Below are positions 24,382-37,003 of a DNA stretch of 64,000 bases, in pieces. Both the position numbers and the translations under genes were made by a program. Each line of letters begins with the position of its first letter. The stretch's first letter is position 1. Origin of the DNA: Sarcomyxa edulis (taxonomy: Eukaryota; Basidiomycota; Agaricomycetes; Agaricales; Mycenaceae); NCBI GenBank assembly GCA_009761415.1, contig QUOL01000006.1, forward strand, positions 1,488,001 through 1,552,000, written 5' to 3'. The notes below the pieces were generated by a model that did not search any database, had not been told where the DNA came from, and was given only the letters and a program-made list of their open reading frames with translations.

Positions 24382-27300
24382 TCAACTGCCGCCACCGGGG
24401 TGAGGTGGAGGGGTAGAAGTGTTATGATGAGTAACGAAAGCGTTGGGGAAAAAGTTACCAGACGGATGCCACTCGCCGTTCGGATTAGCCGGAGTTGAGT
24501 TCCCCCACAAACCGCTACTGATAGATGGAGGAACGTTCGCTCGAGGGGCAATGCCGAAGCCTGGTGGAGCAGGTGCGGGAGCTCCCCACGGGGCTCTCAA
24601 GTTTACATCATTGACAGCACCGCGAGGACTATTAGGAGCCCATCCTTGACCGGCCGCTCCAATAGGTGCTGGCGCTCGGCGATTAGCCGAAAGGGGTACC
24701 ACCAGTTCATCGTCATCTGCGGCGAGAGCAGAAGAGCCAAGGACGCCTTTAGGACTAGGGGACCTGCGGACGGGAGATCCTGATCCTGATCCAGAGGCTT
24801 CACCTTGACCTGTAGGCCTAGCGATGGGTGCGATCGGACGGGCGACAGGACCAGGGTCGATGATAGATGCACGTCTGTTAGAACCAGGTGCCAGCATGTT
24901 GATAGGGGGAGGCATGGGTGCCTTTGAAGGAGGACCAATTACCGCAGGATGAAGTACAGGTCGAGGCTGCTGCGTATGAGGTAGAGGATGAGGATGGTGG
25001 GAAAAGTTCGAATTAGAGTCGAATGGAGGTCCAGCGCCGTAGCTTCTAGGCAGCGCAGACGGTGCAAGCGGAGGCGGAGGCGCCTGTGCTTGTTGTTGTT
25101 GCTGCATAGGACCAGGTCCGCCTACAGGATTGAAACCATACGGCGAGGGAGTATATGGTACCCTGGAAGGTATGTTTGACGACGAAGGCATAGACATCGA
25201 CATCATACCGACGGGTCCTCCCGATGTTTGTCCGTACATAGAGATTGGAGTCGGAGCCGTCGGAATGTTGTGATTGTGAATGGGCACTTGTTGATGATGA
25301 GGTGTGATGGGCGTCGGAGGCTGTGAATGAAGTGGAACAGGGGCCATGACGTTGATGGGTTGGCTAGGTCCTGATCCGGGACGAGATTGACGAGACATAG
25401 CTTGGGGCTGCTGTGGTTGACTGACCGAGACGGGGGACGGTTTGTTCAGAATCTTCTTCGGTAGGCCATTCGTGGTAGGAATGGGACGAGGCTGAGAAGA
25501 TCCTGAAGCAGTCGCATTCCGAGAGGTAGACGAGGAAGCTGACGGAGGAATGATGCTGCGCGCTTTACTCGCCTGAGGAGCGGGACGCTGTTGCTGCAGT
25601 TGAACAGCAGCTAGCCGTTCTCTAGCCTCTCTCTCGGCTTTCTCCTCCCTTTCTTTAGCTAGGGCAACAGCCTTCTTTTCCTTTTCCTCCCGCTCTCTCT
25701 CTAGTTGTTCCTTCTTCGCTGCAGCCTTTTCCGCAGCGATCTTTGCTTCCTTCTCTTCCCTAGCCTTTTTCTCTTTTTCTTCCCTTTCTCGTCTTTCAGC
25801 TCTGAGTTTCTCTTCCTTTTCCTTCTTCTTACGTTCTCTCTCGGCCTCTCTTTCTTTCTCTTCAGCCAGCCGTTTCCGTCGTTCTTCCTCCTTGCGCTGC
25901 TTCTCTTCTTCCTGAGCTTTCCGAAGAGCTTCACGACGAGCCCGTTCTTCTTCTCGTTTCTTCCGCTGTTCCTCCTCGTGTGCCGCCTGTTTCGCCTTGG
26001 CAGCAGCCTCCTCAGCAGCTTTCTCCGCAGCCTTTTGAGCCTTTTCCTCCTCTTTGGCCTGTTTTTGTTGTCTTCAAACGTGACGAGTAAGTAAAAGTAG
26101 ATAGAAGATCGGAGCCGATGTACGCACCTCTTTTTATCCTTCTTTTTCTGGTTCTGAGTCTGCTTCTTGGCTTCCCTCTCCTTCTCGAGCTTGTCTTCGT
26201 CCTCGAGCTCTCTGAGCAACTGCAGCTGTCTTTCCTGAGCGACCTTCTCTCGATATGCCTGCAAGACGCGTTGTTCGAACATCCGAGCAGCAAAGATGGA
26301 GAACATTCGTTTGCCTTCTTCCATTTTCTGCTCTTCTGTCATGACCTAGTCGTATCCTACCGTTGAATAAAATCCAAAGACGATAAACACAAAGAAAGCA
26401 TACCTCCTCGTCTTCCTCATCATCCTCATCATCCTCTTCGTCGTCCTCCTCATCGTCATCATCTCCATCCCCGCCATCGTCCCCGTCATCATCTTCATCA
26501 CCATCAGCATCGCCGTCTTCGTCGTCACTATCATCTTCGACATCAGCAGCAGCCTCTTCCTCGCGCTGCATCCTTCTCTCTGCAAGCTGTTCCATCATCT
26601 CCAGGAACTTTTGCCCATCGTTCTTGAGGAGATCGTCCGCTACCGTAAGGATATTCCCAGGTCCTACGATCACACCCCGATCAGAGTGCTATTAACAGAA
26701 ACATACGGGTGATCACTCACCGGTCACCGTTAGACTGCTTCCAAGATTGAACAAGCCGTCACCTGCTCTGCCTCCAGCACCGACACCGCCGTTAGCACCA
26801 GGCTTACCACCAGGGACTGCGCCGTTGACAGGTCTCGCGCCCCGTACGCCCGCAGCAGACGTCCGCCTTCCACGGGTTTTGGGATCTTCTTCCTCATCTT
26901 CGCCCTCACCTCCTCCATCTTCATTGTCCTCTTCCTCTTCCTCCTCCTCTTCATCATCCTCGTATTCCTCCTCATCCTCGTACTCTTCCTCTTCTTCCTC
27001 TACCTCGTCGTCCTCGAATTCGGATTCCTTCGGAGGCATGGGCACTTTCCGCCCATTCGCAACCGGAACCGGAACAGGTACAGCGACCGCCTTTGCAGCC
27101 CGCGCAGTCGGGGCTGGCGGATGTTCTTGTCGTTGTCGTTGTTGCTGATTCTTGCTATTGGCATTGGCGACGACGGCCCCGTTCTTGTCAAGCTCGACAC
27201 TCCCCGGGAATGGTCCCGGACCGGGTGGAGGTGGGATAGTACCGCCAGAAGAGACGTAGCGCTGCTGGTAGTTCGCGTACTGTTCTAGCTCCTCGTAATA

Positions 27301-28452
27301 AGCTTCGTACAGTACCTCGAGCTCTTCCTCAATTGCATTCCTATTATTTCGCACCATCGCCCCAATTTGAAGAAGTCAAAAAAAGTTTGCGTTCGATTTG
27401 AGAGAAGAGAAAAAAGCAAGCCGGAAAAAAACCAAATGACATTCCGTGAGCGATGGTTCTCTGATAACATTGAAAAGGGAAAAAAGCAAAAAACAAACCG
27501 CTTTCTGCCACAAACGGCACAGCTACAACTGTGTTTCTGCTGTTCCTTCATCTTTCTCAGTACGGTATCTTTTTCGACCTTGACGAGGTTCCTCCTCTCC
27601 TCTTCGCCGAGACCGAGCCAAAAGTCCTTGATCCGTTCCCGCTCTTCTGTAGTGCTGGTACTCCATATCTTGTTAGGTTTTGGTGGTGCAGCTGCGGGTG
27701 GTTGACCGGCGGGTTGCCTAGGATTTGTGTGTCCTGCTGAAGAGGGTGGCGAAGGGTGATGGTGAGTATGTGGGTACGCGTGAGGAGGCAAGGGGGCTTT
27801 TGAGGCAGCCCTTGCAGTTCTTGGAGATGGTGGCGTTGGAGAAGGATAGGCCATAGGCTGCTTGCCTATTGCGCGAGAGCTGGCTGGAGTCGATCCTGGA
27901 CGAGACGCCGGCATAGAATTTATTGAATTTGTCCAAGAATTCAAGTCCAAGTCTGCCTCGCTCATTCCCACGCTCGGTGGCGCGACCCCAACCTGGAAAA
28001 TTTAATTAATTAATTATTTTCACCTACTAGGATAAATGGTATGTTTCTCCTACATTCTGAGAATCATTCTGTCCCACCTCCCGCACATCTGCAGGGAAAC
28101 TCCCATAGTATTCGTCCTTTTTACTCTTGCCTTTTTTTACTCTTTTCAACGTCGAGCTCAGGGTGCCCATCAATTCTTTCGCTTTATACACCAGCTCGTC
28201 AACATCCATCGTAGGATCATACAACTCACCACCGTGATCGTGTTCGGCGTATGTGCTGTCGATTGTTACTGGCCGAGTAACATAGTCTATGCCTTCCGTA
28301 CTCGGGACCGCCGAAACAACAGCAGCTGCCGCTCTTGCCAGTCCTTCGTAATCCGGGACTTTGATGGAACTCGTATATGCGTGTGCATCAGGCGACGCAG
28401 GACGTGTATCCGCTTGTTTCTTCACATGTTGCACCTTCTTTTCTGGGGGCAT
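24382..28452 (-). CDS. NST1: Stress-response protein Nst1-like
   Basis: The ATG is at 28452, followed by [19 protein letters not shown]. Later exons carry the Nst1 landmarks in order: [40 protein letters not shown] with [11 protein letters not shown] (27971 and down), then [20 protein letters not shown] (27357 and down). Next come very long Glu/Asp tracts (about 27010-26880 and 26560-26400). Then there is [20 protein letters not shown], a several-hundred-residue Lys/Glu/Arg coiled coil (26250-25620), and a Pro/Gln/Ser-rich disordered tail ending PPHPGGGS at 24382. Nst1 is a cytoplasmic, P-body-associated factor that in yeast negatively regulates salt tolerance. Homopolymer-like acidic stretches make long false open frames on all strands here. 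Some internal introns (for example 26100-26130, 27975-28025) are inferred from frame changes. Confidence 0.85.
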
Positions 28453-29079
28453 TCTCGACTACCAGTGCAAAACACGCAACGATGCGCAACGGGGCCAAGG
28501 GGGACGCGTTCGAGTGGCTTTGGTAGACTTGATTTTGGTGGGTATTCTGGGTGTGTCTGGCTATAGAAAATTAAAAAAAGGATGTACCCCGCCTCTTGAC
28601 TGCGACGCGTTAAAAGAAACCAAGAACAAAAACGAGTTGGAGGAAGAGACGCCGCGTCGAGGACTGCCCATTTACCTGTTTGGCCTTTTGTTGACGCGTC
28701 GTAAGGATCAGCTAAATTTAGCACCAGACTTCGGGCGGAATCAATTTTCACAAACTCTCATCTTGCCCTCATCCCCACATAGCCTTAGATTCGTACAGCG
28801 CTCTAGAAGACATAGTGCATCTGCCAGAATCAAGTTTGACGTCGCATCAAATATTCGAATTTGATATCTATAATATGTTCTTCGACTCGGACATAAATAT
28901 CTCCATATTCTTCCGTTATCACCACGATGGTCCCTCATCATCCACGCGCACCCCCTTCGCCTTCTATCCATATGGCCCCTTACGTTCCTCAAATGCTTCC
29001 TCGATTGTCGTACTATATAGCTAGCTGATGCCGCCGTCTTACACTCCGGGGCCTTTCATAGCACCACCGCACGATATCG
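28453..29079. promoter_or_regulatory. Divergent promoter region between NST1 and the secreted glycosidase-like gene
   Basis: 627 bases separate two divergent start codons. A TATA-like CTATATAG lies near 29012-29019, about 60 bases before the ATG at 29080. No coding motif was seen; the open frames are shadows. Confidence 0.45.
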
Positions 29080-31647
29080 ATGCTCGTTCTTGGACTGGGA
29101 TTGGGACTGATCTTGATCACACAGCTCTTTGCTGCTGTTGAGGCTCAAACATGGTGTGTGTCTATCGTCTTTCTTATTGTATTGCGCACTCAGGCTGGTG
29201 TCGGCGAACTGGCATTGTTATCTGCAATATGTTCTCTCACGAGCCATGCTAGCTCCGGGAAGGAACAATGTAGTGCACATTGCCCCCACAATGAGCTGTG
29301 TGCTTGCTCTGTAATCATTTATGGCAGACAATAGTCCGTCCTAGAGATCACAGACTTCCTCGATTTCGCATCTAATTGCACTGTGGTCTGACTGTAGCCT
29401 GATAGTATGACGAGGTCACGAGATAATGGGATGGCTGTGACACCAGGATACTGGAAAGACCATCTGAATAAGATGAATGTCATCTCAGCTCGGACTCCCT
29501 TCATACTATCCTCGCTACTTTCACCATTTGCACCACATCTCAATCTCTTAGAACAAAATGGATGAAGAAAGATGACTGATATATTCTTAGGTGCGGCAAG
29601 AATTACATGTCGACATCTCCCATCGTACCCCCAGGTGGTGACTTTCCAACACCACCACCGTCCAACACCCCCCTCCTCGCCCTCCGATGTTCGCCGTCCA
29701 TCTCTCCTTACCTAGCCGAAGACGCTTCCCCAGCCTCACCACTCGCAGGCTTCCTCGTCGACACACTTATCACATTCTCACATATCGTCGGTGCAGAACC
29801 CATCTCTCTACCCGATAACAATGCCTTAATAGGCACTCTGGAAGTCACGATAACTACCACAACATCCACAGGTCATACGATCCAACTCACGAAAGGACAA
29901 GTTCCTCTCAACAGCACAAAATTCGAACTTCCATTTTCCTTGTCCCACTTCGAATCACAAGGTCTCGTACCACGCACGGAAGCGTATGATATATCTTGTT
30001 CCGCGGCATTCTCAGCCTTGAAGTCAAGGTCGACGTATGGGAGCACGACGAACCTCCCCTTCCTTCCGAACCCACCTCCTGGATCCAGTGCGACAAAAAT
30101 GGATCTAAAAACTGGAGCCTTATTGGCTAGACCTGCCGATGGGTCTCCAGGTCCTTACGAACCGGTGTTTGCTATGGGATTTTATACGCAATTCGATAAT
30201 TACTTGGCGGCGAATTTGAGTGTGTTGAATGAGTTGAAGTCGCAGGGGTGAGTTCTTCTCATACCATAATGACGACTCAATTTGTGGGATATTCATCTTA
30301 GGATCCAGGTTTACTATTGTACGTTCACTTCTTATTCGAACTCGAGTGGCACGCAGTGCGGTTTAACGCGTGATCAGGTACATCCCATCCCCGATTTCAA
30401 CAACTTGACGCAGTTGAACATGGTCTTGGATCGTATGCAGGAAGTAGGGCTGTACCTCATGTACGATATGCGCAAGTGAGTGTTTTTGGCACAGTCCCTG
30501 TTAGCTTGATTAGCTTATCCTGATCACAGCACGTACATGAACTTGACTTCCGTAGCAGAACAGGTTAATATGATCAAATCACGTCCTAACCTTCTTCTGT
30601 GGTACTCAGCCGACGAACCAGATGGTTTGATAGTCCCATCATCTGGGTTATATCTACCTAACGAACTCACTTCGCTCCAGGTACAAGCGATCCCTTAAAC
30701 GCTACATCAACCGCCCAATCCCTCATAACCACCCTCGACGGCGGAGGCTACCACCCCGTCTCCCTCGTGCTCAACTGCGAAAACTACTTCTTCACGCAAT
30801 ACGCCTCGGGCGCCACCATCGTCCTCCAAGATACGTACATGATAGGCAACAACGTCACCTTTTCGAGCCAATGGGGGACCGTGTGTACGCCTGATTATGG
30901 TGATTGTGGGTGTGATAACTGTAAGGGTGAGTTTGAGGATATTGCTACGAGGATGGATGAGTTTAGGGAGAGGCTTGAGGTTGTTGGTTGGGAGAGGACG
31001 AAGGCTGTTTGGACTGTGCCGCAGGGGTTTGGGAATGATACGTTAGTGTCGGACCTCGGTGTGGCGTTTCTTGTCTTTATGGAAGCTTACTGTCTACATT
31101 TATCTAGGTACTGGAAGAGGTTTCCTACGGGGAAGGAATTTGTCGTTCAGTCGGTTGTTGGAATCAATCACGGGGCACTCGGTAGGTCCTCCATTCCCAT
31201 TGCGTTTATCGGTACTTACCTTTGTCAGGCGTCGTATCGTGGGATGACCCCACCACCGCTGATATCAAGAACTCCGCGTCCATCCTCGCAAAGTAAGTCA
31301 CGATATACACAAGCTCTTCGCGAGACACTCACCCCTTCCCGAATCCTGGATATTAACCTTACAGATCGTTACCAAAAATGACACCCTTCATAATGAGCAA
31401 CAAGGCCTCATTCCAGCAAACCACCGTCAATCGTATCGATATTGGAATATGGACACTTGGCGCGGAGACTCTCGTCCTCGCCACTAACCAGAATTATGAG
31501 GTGGTCACTTTGGACCTTCATAGTCTGCCACCATTGGTAACGAGGAGTAAATCTGGGTTAACACAAGTGTTGGATAGTGGAGCGAAAGCTAGTAGGATGG
31601 TCATTACCTTTGAGGAGGTCGGGACTGGTGCTTTTATCTTGAAGTAG
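29080..31647 (+). CDS. Secreted glycoside hydrolase-like protein of unassigned family
   Basis: Exon 1 (29080-29153) encodes a classic signal peptide, MLVLGLGLGLILITQLFAAV, then EAQTW. It joins in phase to CGKNYMSTSPIVPPGG after a 437-nt intron (29154-29590), which is unusually long for this window. The protein continues with an N-terminal beta-type domain (about 30000). A TIM-barrel-like part follows: AMGFYTQFDNYLAANLS, HPIPDFNNLTQLNMVLDRMQ, LYLMYDM, and RPNLLLWYSADEPDG, where the Glu of DEP is the likely catalytic acid. Then come LVLNCENYFF, a Cys-rich TPDYGDCGCDNCKG, KAVWTVPQGFGNDTYWKRFP, and GVVSWDDPTTADIK. It ends with a short beta domain and TAG at 31645-31647. I recognise the pattern as a conserved basidiomycete protein annotated as a glycosidase core, but cannot name a GH family or substrate. 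Secretion is inferred from the signal peptide. Confidence 0.8.
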
Positions 31648-31812
31648 TGAATTGACGACCTGTTTTGTGTTGGTTTTGTGTGGCGTTCTGCAACTGTGAT
31701 ATTGGTGGGCTTGCTCGGCCGGTCAACATCCCAATTGGGTTGAATTTTGCCGACCCTCGTTCCGTCCCCGTTTCCCCTACTACTAGTAGTTACAGCTCGT
31801 CGTGAGACCGAC

Positions 31813-31890
31813 ATGGCGAAATCTTCAAAGAGCCTTATCTCAGACCAGCCAACTGGAGTCTCTTTCTATGCCATGGCCAACATACGTACG
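31813..31890 (+). pseudogene. Orphan 3' fragment of a GNAT acetyltransferase
   Basis: The frame LISDQPTGVSFYAMAN matches the C-terminal segment of the three GNAT genes in this window (compare DATGVVFYAMAK at 33400, APGVTCYAMAN near 48070). No GNAT N-terminus or acetyl-CoA loop precedes it; upstream sequence is the end of the glycosidase-like gene. It is therefore a relic of a lost or partial copy. The next exon (YDVSK- or WDVSK-like) was not found. Confidence 0.6.
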
Positions 31891-32389
31891 CGACGCGTCT
31901 TTCTCTTGCTAATTATGCACGCGCATTCTGAGCAGTTTTCTGCTCGTTCCAGTTTGACGTCTTGACCTCCTAGGTACTTATTGACAAGCTCAATTGTGCT
32001 AATGGTCTCCTATCCTTGGACTTGCTCTTTGATCAGTCATCGAAGACTTCATTCACCCATGATACCGACTTTCGTTATCGTCGGACCTCCATAGCCTTCA
32101 CATGGGCCCGCAGTAAGTACGAGAATTCGAAAATGGCATCTTCGTCCCGAAGCGAGTCTTCAAGTCGTAGTACATTAATCATATCACAAGCTCCACCCTA
32201 TTTCCGGTCCTGATAGTTTCAGACTGGTATGCGTAAGTAGCCAGGTGTGCAATAACAGGAATATGAGTACTTTGAAGCACACCCGAGCCGGACTTGCTTC
32301 CGATCGATTCGGACGCAACTTGGCCATAACTTCGACGGTGAAAGTTCAAATATTTATTGTTTCTCCACATATCGGGTTATCAGTCTAGC

Positions 32390-33507
32390 ATGTCTGCACC
32401 TACGACTGGCATAGTCTCGCAGTCCCCTACACTTCCAAAGGAGCCATACATCCGACTTGCCAAATCAAATGAGCTTGAGGAGATATCAGCTTTAGCGTGC
32501 AGATCTTTCTTACACGATCCTCTCTTCAATTACTACGGCAGTTGTACTCAGGTATGGATGATTCAATCCTTGTTTTTTCCCCTGCTTGACATCCTCTATC
32601 TTTGCGCAGGTCCTTACCGAAACCTCCAGTGTAGATGGTCAAAAGCGACAGACGTTCCTGAAGTTCCTCACCAAAACATGCATGCTAATCGGGGGCCGGA
32701 TCACCGTTATTGCCATACCAGCTAACAGTGACGAAACGGAGAAGGAGACCATTGCAGCTGTTTCGATGTGGCTGCCTCGGAGTATTCGAATATCCTTGTG
32801 GCAAGTCCTGGCTCTGATACGAGCAGGTGCTGTTGGTGTATTGATAGGTTGGGGTTTGGGTGTCCTGAATGTACGCACCTCGAGAGCTTGGTCTATATCT
32901 CGTCATTGACACATCGAGCTCTGATTCAACATACCTAGCGTTTGACCAGCGAATACTCCGATTCAGCTCATGCTGCGCAAGAGAGAGCATGGAAAGCTAA
33001 AGGAATCAAAGGCTCATCCGAGGAGTCCTGGTACCTTCAACTGGCGTGTACGGATCCTGGATATCAGGGAAAAGGTCCGTCAAGACTCATACTGATATCA
33101 GACTCACATAGCTTGAACATCATCCAGGATATATGTCGAAGCTTATTCGAGAAGCCTACAAGCACGCTCCTTCTTCTAGCTTCACTTTGGAAGCCACCAC
33201 CGAGAATTCACGCGACCAGTATGCGCATCTGGGATTTGAGGTCTGTCTCCAGTCACCTATCGACAGACACTCCTTTCCCTGATGTCTAGAATGATTTGAT
33301 TTGGTCCTTGTAGCTCTTGGAAGATGTGGTCATTGGACAGACCAAGGTCGGCTCGTCTGGACTCCCTGTTCCAGATAAGAACGATGCGACGGGAGTAGTC
33401 TTTTATGCCATGGCCAAGGTCAGCCCTAGCGTTCACTTATCGAACTCTTTCTGACTGAGAAACATGCTGAACTTCTCTTGTGTTCGTAGTATGATGTCTC
33501 GAAATAA
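32390..33507 (+). CDS. GNAT-family N-acetyltransferase, copy 1
   Basis: Six exons (32390-32551, 32610-32870, 32939-33074, 33128-33240, 33314-33418, 33490-33507) read MSAPTTG...EPYIRLAKSNELEEISALA, then a helical region with KFLTKTCMLIGGRITVIAIP. The GNAT core follows: ESWYLQLACTDPGYQGKGYM, whose QGKG is the acetyl-CoA pyrophosphate loop, then LIREAYKHA, and NSRDQYAHLGFELLEDVVIG. It ends YDVSK-stop. GNATs transfer acetyl from acetyl-CoA to an amine; the substrate is unknown. Two paralogues with the same intron positions lie at 47971-49060 and 49766-50869 on the other strand. A relic fragment lies just upstream. Confidence 0.85.
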
Positions 33508-34068
33508 TTCGAGGATTTATATGGCCGTGGTGTGTTTATGACTATCTTTGAGGATAGTTTTTACTGTTGTACTACTGTACGTATATGTATAGGTATATTT
33601 TGTGGCATTTTAAGCTCGACTCCGTGCCAGCATACCGGTTACGATCACCGTTGTTTCGATCTGTGACTTCGTCAGGCTCAACTGATTGCAATGGCTGGAG
33701 CTCTCCAGGGTGAACGTCGTCAATACGGCTCGGTCCTGTATATTTTCTGAAAAGACGGTCTTTTTGGGGGCTCACAGCGCTGCCAAGTAGTGTCTTGCTG
33801 TTGACTCGGGAAAACAGTGTCCACATAGCCATGCCCATCAAATCCCGGTCCTTCTTATTAGGTCTCCTAACTCAGAATTATGGCCATGACCGTGACGCTC
33901 TGACGTGGAGAGAGACTTCAAGACTTCGGTGCCATGTTCTTAGTGTTTAAAAACCCATCAGTATATCAACGACATATAAGCCTTAGTACTGTACATTGCT
34001 TGTTTACATAACTGCACTCGATATTCTACATGAACCGAATGTCTTTTGCCTTCGATATGTTCAACTCT
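33508..34068. other. Convergent intergenic region
   Basis: Lies between the stops of GNAT copy 1 and the MDR oxidoreductase. An 89-codon minus-strand open frame at 33572-33841 shows no motif. I see nothing functional. Confidence 0.5.
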
Positions 34069-35792
34069 TCAATTCTTGGATACCTTGATGACGACCTTGC
34101 CCACATGGGCCTGCGAGTCGAGATACGCGTAAGCCTTAATGGCTTCCTCGAAGGGGAACACTTTGTCGACGACGGGGTGGATTTGGTTCGCTGAGAGCAA
34201 GCGGTTCATGTCCTCGAATCTACAAAACATGCCAAAAGGCAAGTCAGAGGACTTCAAAATAACGTTTTCGTTGACGGTCACTTACTGAGCGACAGAGCCA
34301 ATTTGAATTCCTCGAAGAGTTATCGCCGTCCTGATGGCAGCAAACCCAATGTCGAACTCTTCCTTATCCTGTAGATACATTACATGAGCGCTTCTGGAGT
34401 GGAAAAGACTGAGAATGATTACCTTAGCGACAAATCCAATAGCACTGATGATACCTCCTCCTACGCGTGCCGCTTTGTACGATTTGGCCAATGTTCCAGG
34501 ACCACCAACCTAGAAATTCGATTAAACATCGAGGGCATTTATAAGAGGGGTTATTTATTCTTACCTCGATGACATGGTCGACTCCACGGCCGTTTGTCTA
34601 AGCAGGAGAACAAAAGAGTCAGGAGTTCGTCCGGTAGAAAGTTGGCAGAGAAACGATGTCATACGAATTCCAAAACTTTTTCGTCCCAGTTAGGAGTCTT
34701 TTTGTAGTTGATGAGATATTTTGCACCGAGTTTCTCTGCGATTTTGAGCTTTTCGTCTGAGGAAGAAGTGGCGATGACCGTTGCTCCCGAAGCGACCGCA
34801 ATTTGAAGAGCGAAGCTATAGTTCAGTCCTTATCGTGAGATGAGGCCCAAGGAAGCTATGACTCGACGCACATCGACACTCCACCGGTTCCTTGAATGAG
34901 AACGGTGTCGCCTCCCTTCAGAGGACGGAGGCCCAAAAGAGCGTTGTATGCCGTCAATGCAGCGCACCTATAACAATGCTATCAGAACCGTGCACAAACG
35001 CTCCAAGCATACCTCTTGACTCACGGTAAAGTCGAGGCCTCTTCGTAAGAAAGATGATCAGGGACCCGAACCAAGGACTAGCAAAATGTTAGAACGCGAG
35101 GTGACCCCAGTCAGTTGTTCAGTCACACACATAAGCCGGAACGATCCTGTACTCGGTCAAAACACCGTGCAACTGTGCTCCAAGACCAGTATCTAGTACC
35201 GAGATTTAATTCGCGGAAAAATCTCGATATAAGATTCCTAGACAATGTACCTTGGATAGCAGGGGTCACATCACCGTGGATGTGGTCCAATGCAAAGTTA
35301 GCACAGACACGATCTCCTACCTTCCAGCCCTTGACGTCATCCCCAGCAGCGACAATTTCCCCGGCCATATCAGAGCAAGGGACAAGGTTTTCCGGCATGC
35401 TATGAGAACATCATGAGTAACCCAAGCAGGGACAGTAATTCGACAGGGAGACATACCTTCTGGCGGGATATTTGTTCCAGGCCACCATCAAGTCACGGTA
35501 CTACAGTTCACAAAAGTCAGCACGACGAAATACAGAGGTAGTACTTGAGGTTCTTGGACCCGCAGCACTAGGACGATTGTCGACTGACTGCTAAGCTGGA
35601 CGTACCTGTAAAGAAACGGCATGTATCTTAACCAGCACTTCGGATGATTTAGGCTGGCGCAAGGTGGATTCCTTCACTTTGAGGTTCTCATATGAACCGC
35701 GCTACAAGACAAATGAGCAGATGCAAGGTGACGATAAATTGAACACTCACCTGGGGAAAGTAATATTCCTTGGTGATAGTTGGGATAGACAT
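34069..35792 (-). CDS. MDR-superfamily zinc-type alcohol dehydrogenase/quinone oxidoreductase
   Basis: A gene of many short exons starts at the ATG at 35792 (MSIPTITKEYYFPQ). Segments in order: YENLKVKESTLRQPKSSEVL, HAVSLQYRDLMVAWNKYP, the GroES-like MPENLVPCSDMAGEIVAAG with WKVGDRVCANF, SLVRVPDHLSYEEASTLP, and CAALTAYNALLG. Then DTVLIQGTGGVS is the NADP(H)-binding Rossmann turn, followed by ATVIATSSSDEKLKIAEKLG, GVDHVIEVGG, and VDKVFPFEEAIKAYAYLDS. It ends HVGKVVIKVSKN-stop. This is the order of a medium-chain dehydrogenase/reductase that reduces carbonyls or quinones with NADPH. The structural-zinc cysteine cluster is not seen, which fits the zinc-independent quinone-reductase-like branch. 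A TATA-like element lies just upstream of the start. Confidence 0.88.
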
Positions 35793-36122
35793 GATGATGG
35801 TTAGGAAGAAAGCTATAGAACAAACACACGAGTATATATAAGCGGTGGATATTCAGAGACTCTGTAAGCGGCTGACGTCGATTCTTGAAGAGTCGAATTC
35901 CATCGAAAGTTCCTCCAAAGTTCTCACCAAGACACAGTCAGCCGTCTGGTCGCATAAACATAAATCGTGCATGTATTATAAGCACTTTTCGCACATTATC
36001 AATCGGCGAAAGAGCGGGATATACATTGGTGAGATGGCGAGATAGGGGATGGTGAGAAGACGAATGTTGGGCGCTAACTTTCGAATCTCAAGTCGGTCAA
36101 ATAAACTTTCCATCTAGCCACC
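35793..36122. promoter_or_regulatory. Divergent promoter between the MDR oxidoreductase and MPP6
   Basis: A 330-base region separates divergent ATGs. GAGTATATATAAGC at about 35831-35844 is a TATA-like string about 40 bases upstream of the minus-strand ATG. No coding motif was seen. Confidence 0.45.
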
Positions 36123-37003
36123 ATGTCAGGCAAAACGCTCAGCACGGGCACGCTCAGCCTCAAGTTTATGCAAAATGCACATCGTGCTAAACAGCTCAAG
36201 GAAGTCGAGCTCGACAAAGCAAGGGTGAAGGACGAAGGAGAGTGGGAAGTTGCGAAAGAAGTCAGAGATGCGTGGGGTTTGAGTGGTACAAGTACACAGA
36301 CTACGTGAGCAACATCGAAACCTTGACTTTTTCTGTTCGGTTTCACAATTGTATCTCGTATAGACAAGATGTGTCCTATGAGCCATCGTATCTCCCATTC
36401 TTATTCCCTTCTCTTCCGGAACACGAGCCTTCAGCTGTATCTGGAACAGCAAAACCTAAAGGCCGGCGAACGTTCAACAAGAAAGGCGAGGACGTGTCAA
36501 TAGAGGTATCCCTACACTTTTCACATCCCAGACGCGACTTCTCGTTCTGACGAGTTGTCAACAAGAAATTGGAGGCAGATCCCTCGAATCAGACGACTCC
36601 CGAGTCGTCAAAAGATGCTGGCAAGTCTGGAGGCGCTAGATTCTCGTTCAAACCTACATCTATATCCGGGACAACTCCTAGTAGAGGCCCACCATCTAAA
36701 AAAGGCACGAAAGGCTCGACCAGAATGACCGCCCAAGATATGATCAAAACTTTCGATAATGACAGTCTTCAGGCAATGGACCCACCGAGTCGATTCGCGC
36801 CGGCGTCGCCTGCTGTTTTTCTCAAGCCATCTGGTGTGGACGAGCCGGCTAATGTCTCGAAGTCTACTCTCGGTAATGACAAGGATATCATTCCTGGCGC
36901 TCGCTCGAAAACCAAAGTCAAAAGAGAACGAGAGTCTGCATCTCAGTCTCTGGATGGAGAGGGCAAGAAGAAGAAAAAGAAGAGAAAGAGTATAGACGGC
37001 TGA
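36123..37003 (+). CDS. MPP6: M-phase phosphoprotein 6-like exosome cofactor
   Basis: Three exons (36123-36304, 36364-36505, 36566-37003) give 253 residues. The N-terminus, LSTGTLSLKFMQNAHRAKQ, matches the conserved LSxxxLxxKFMQ start of Mpp6. The middle QDVSYEPSYLPFLFPSLPEH matches the fungal Mpp6 motif that contacts the exosome. A Lys-rich C-terminus (GEGKKKKKKRKSIDG) fits nuclear localisation and RNA binding. Mpp6 links the nuclear RNA exosome to its helicase and helps in rRNA maturation and RNA decay. The protein is small, basic and largely disordered, so the assignment rests on these two motifs. Confidence 0.72.

Noticed and set aside
24443..27148. Many plus-strand frames rich in Ser, Leu and Phe
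   Set aside because: Complement of the low-complexity Glu/Lys/Asp-rich NST1 exons.
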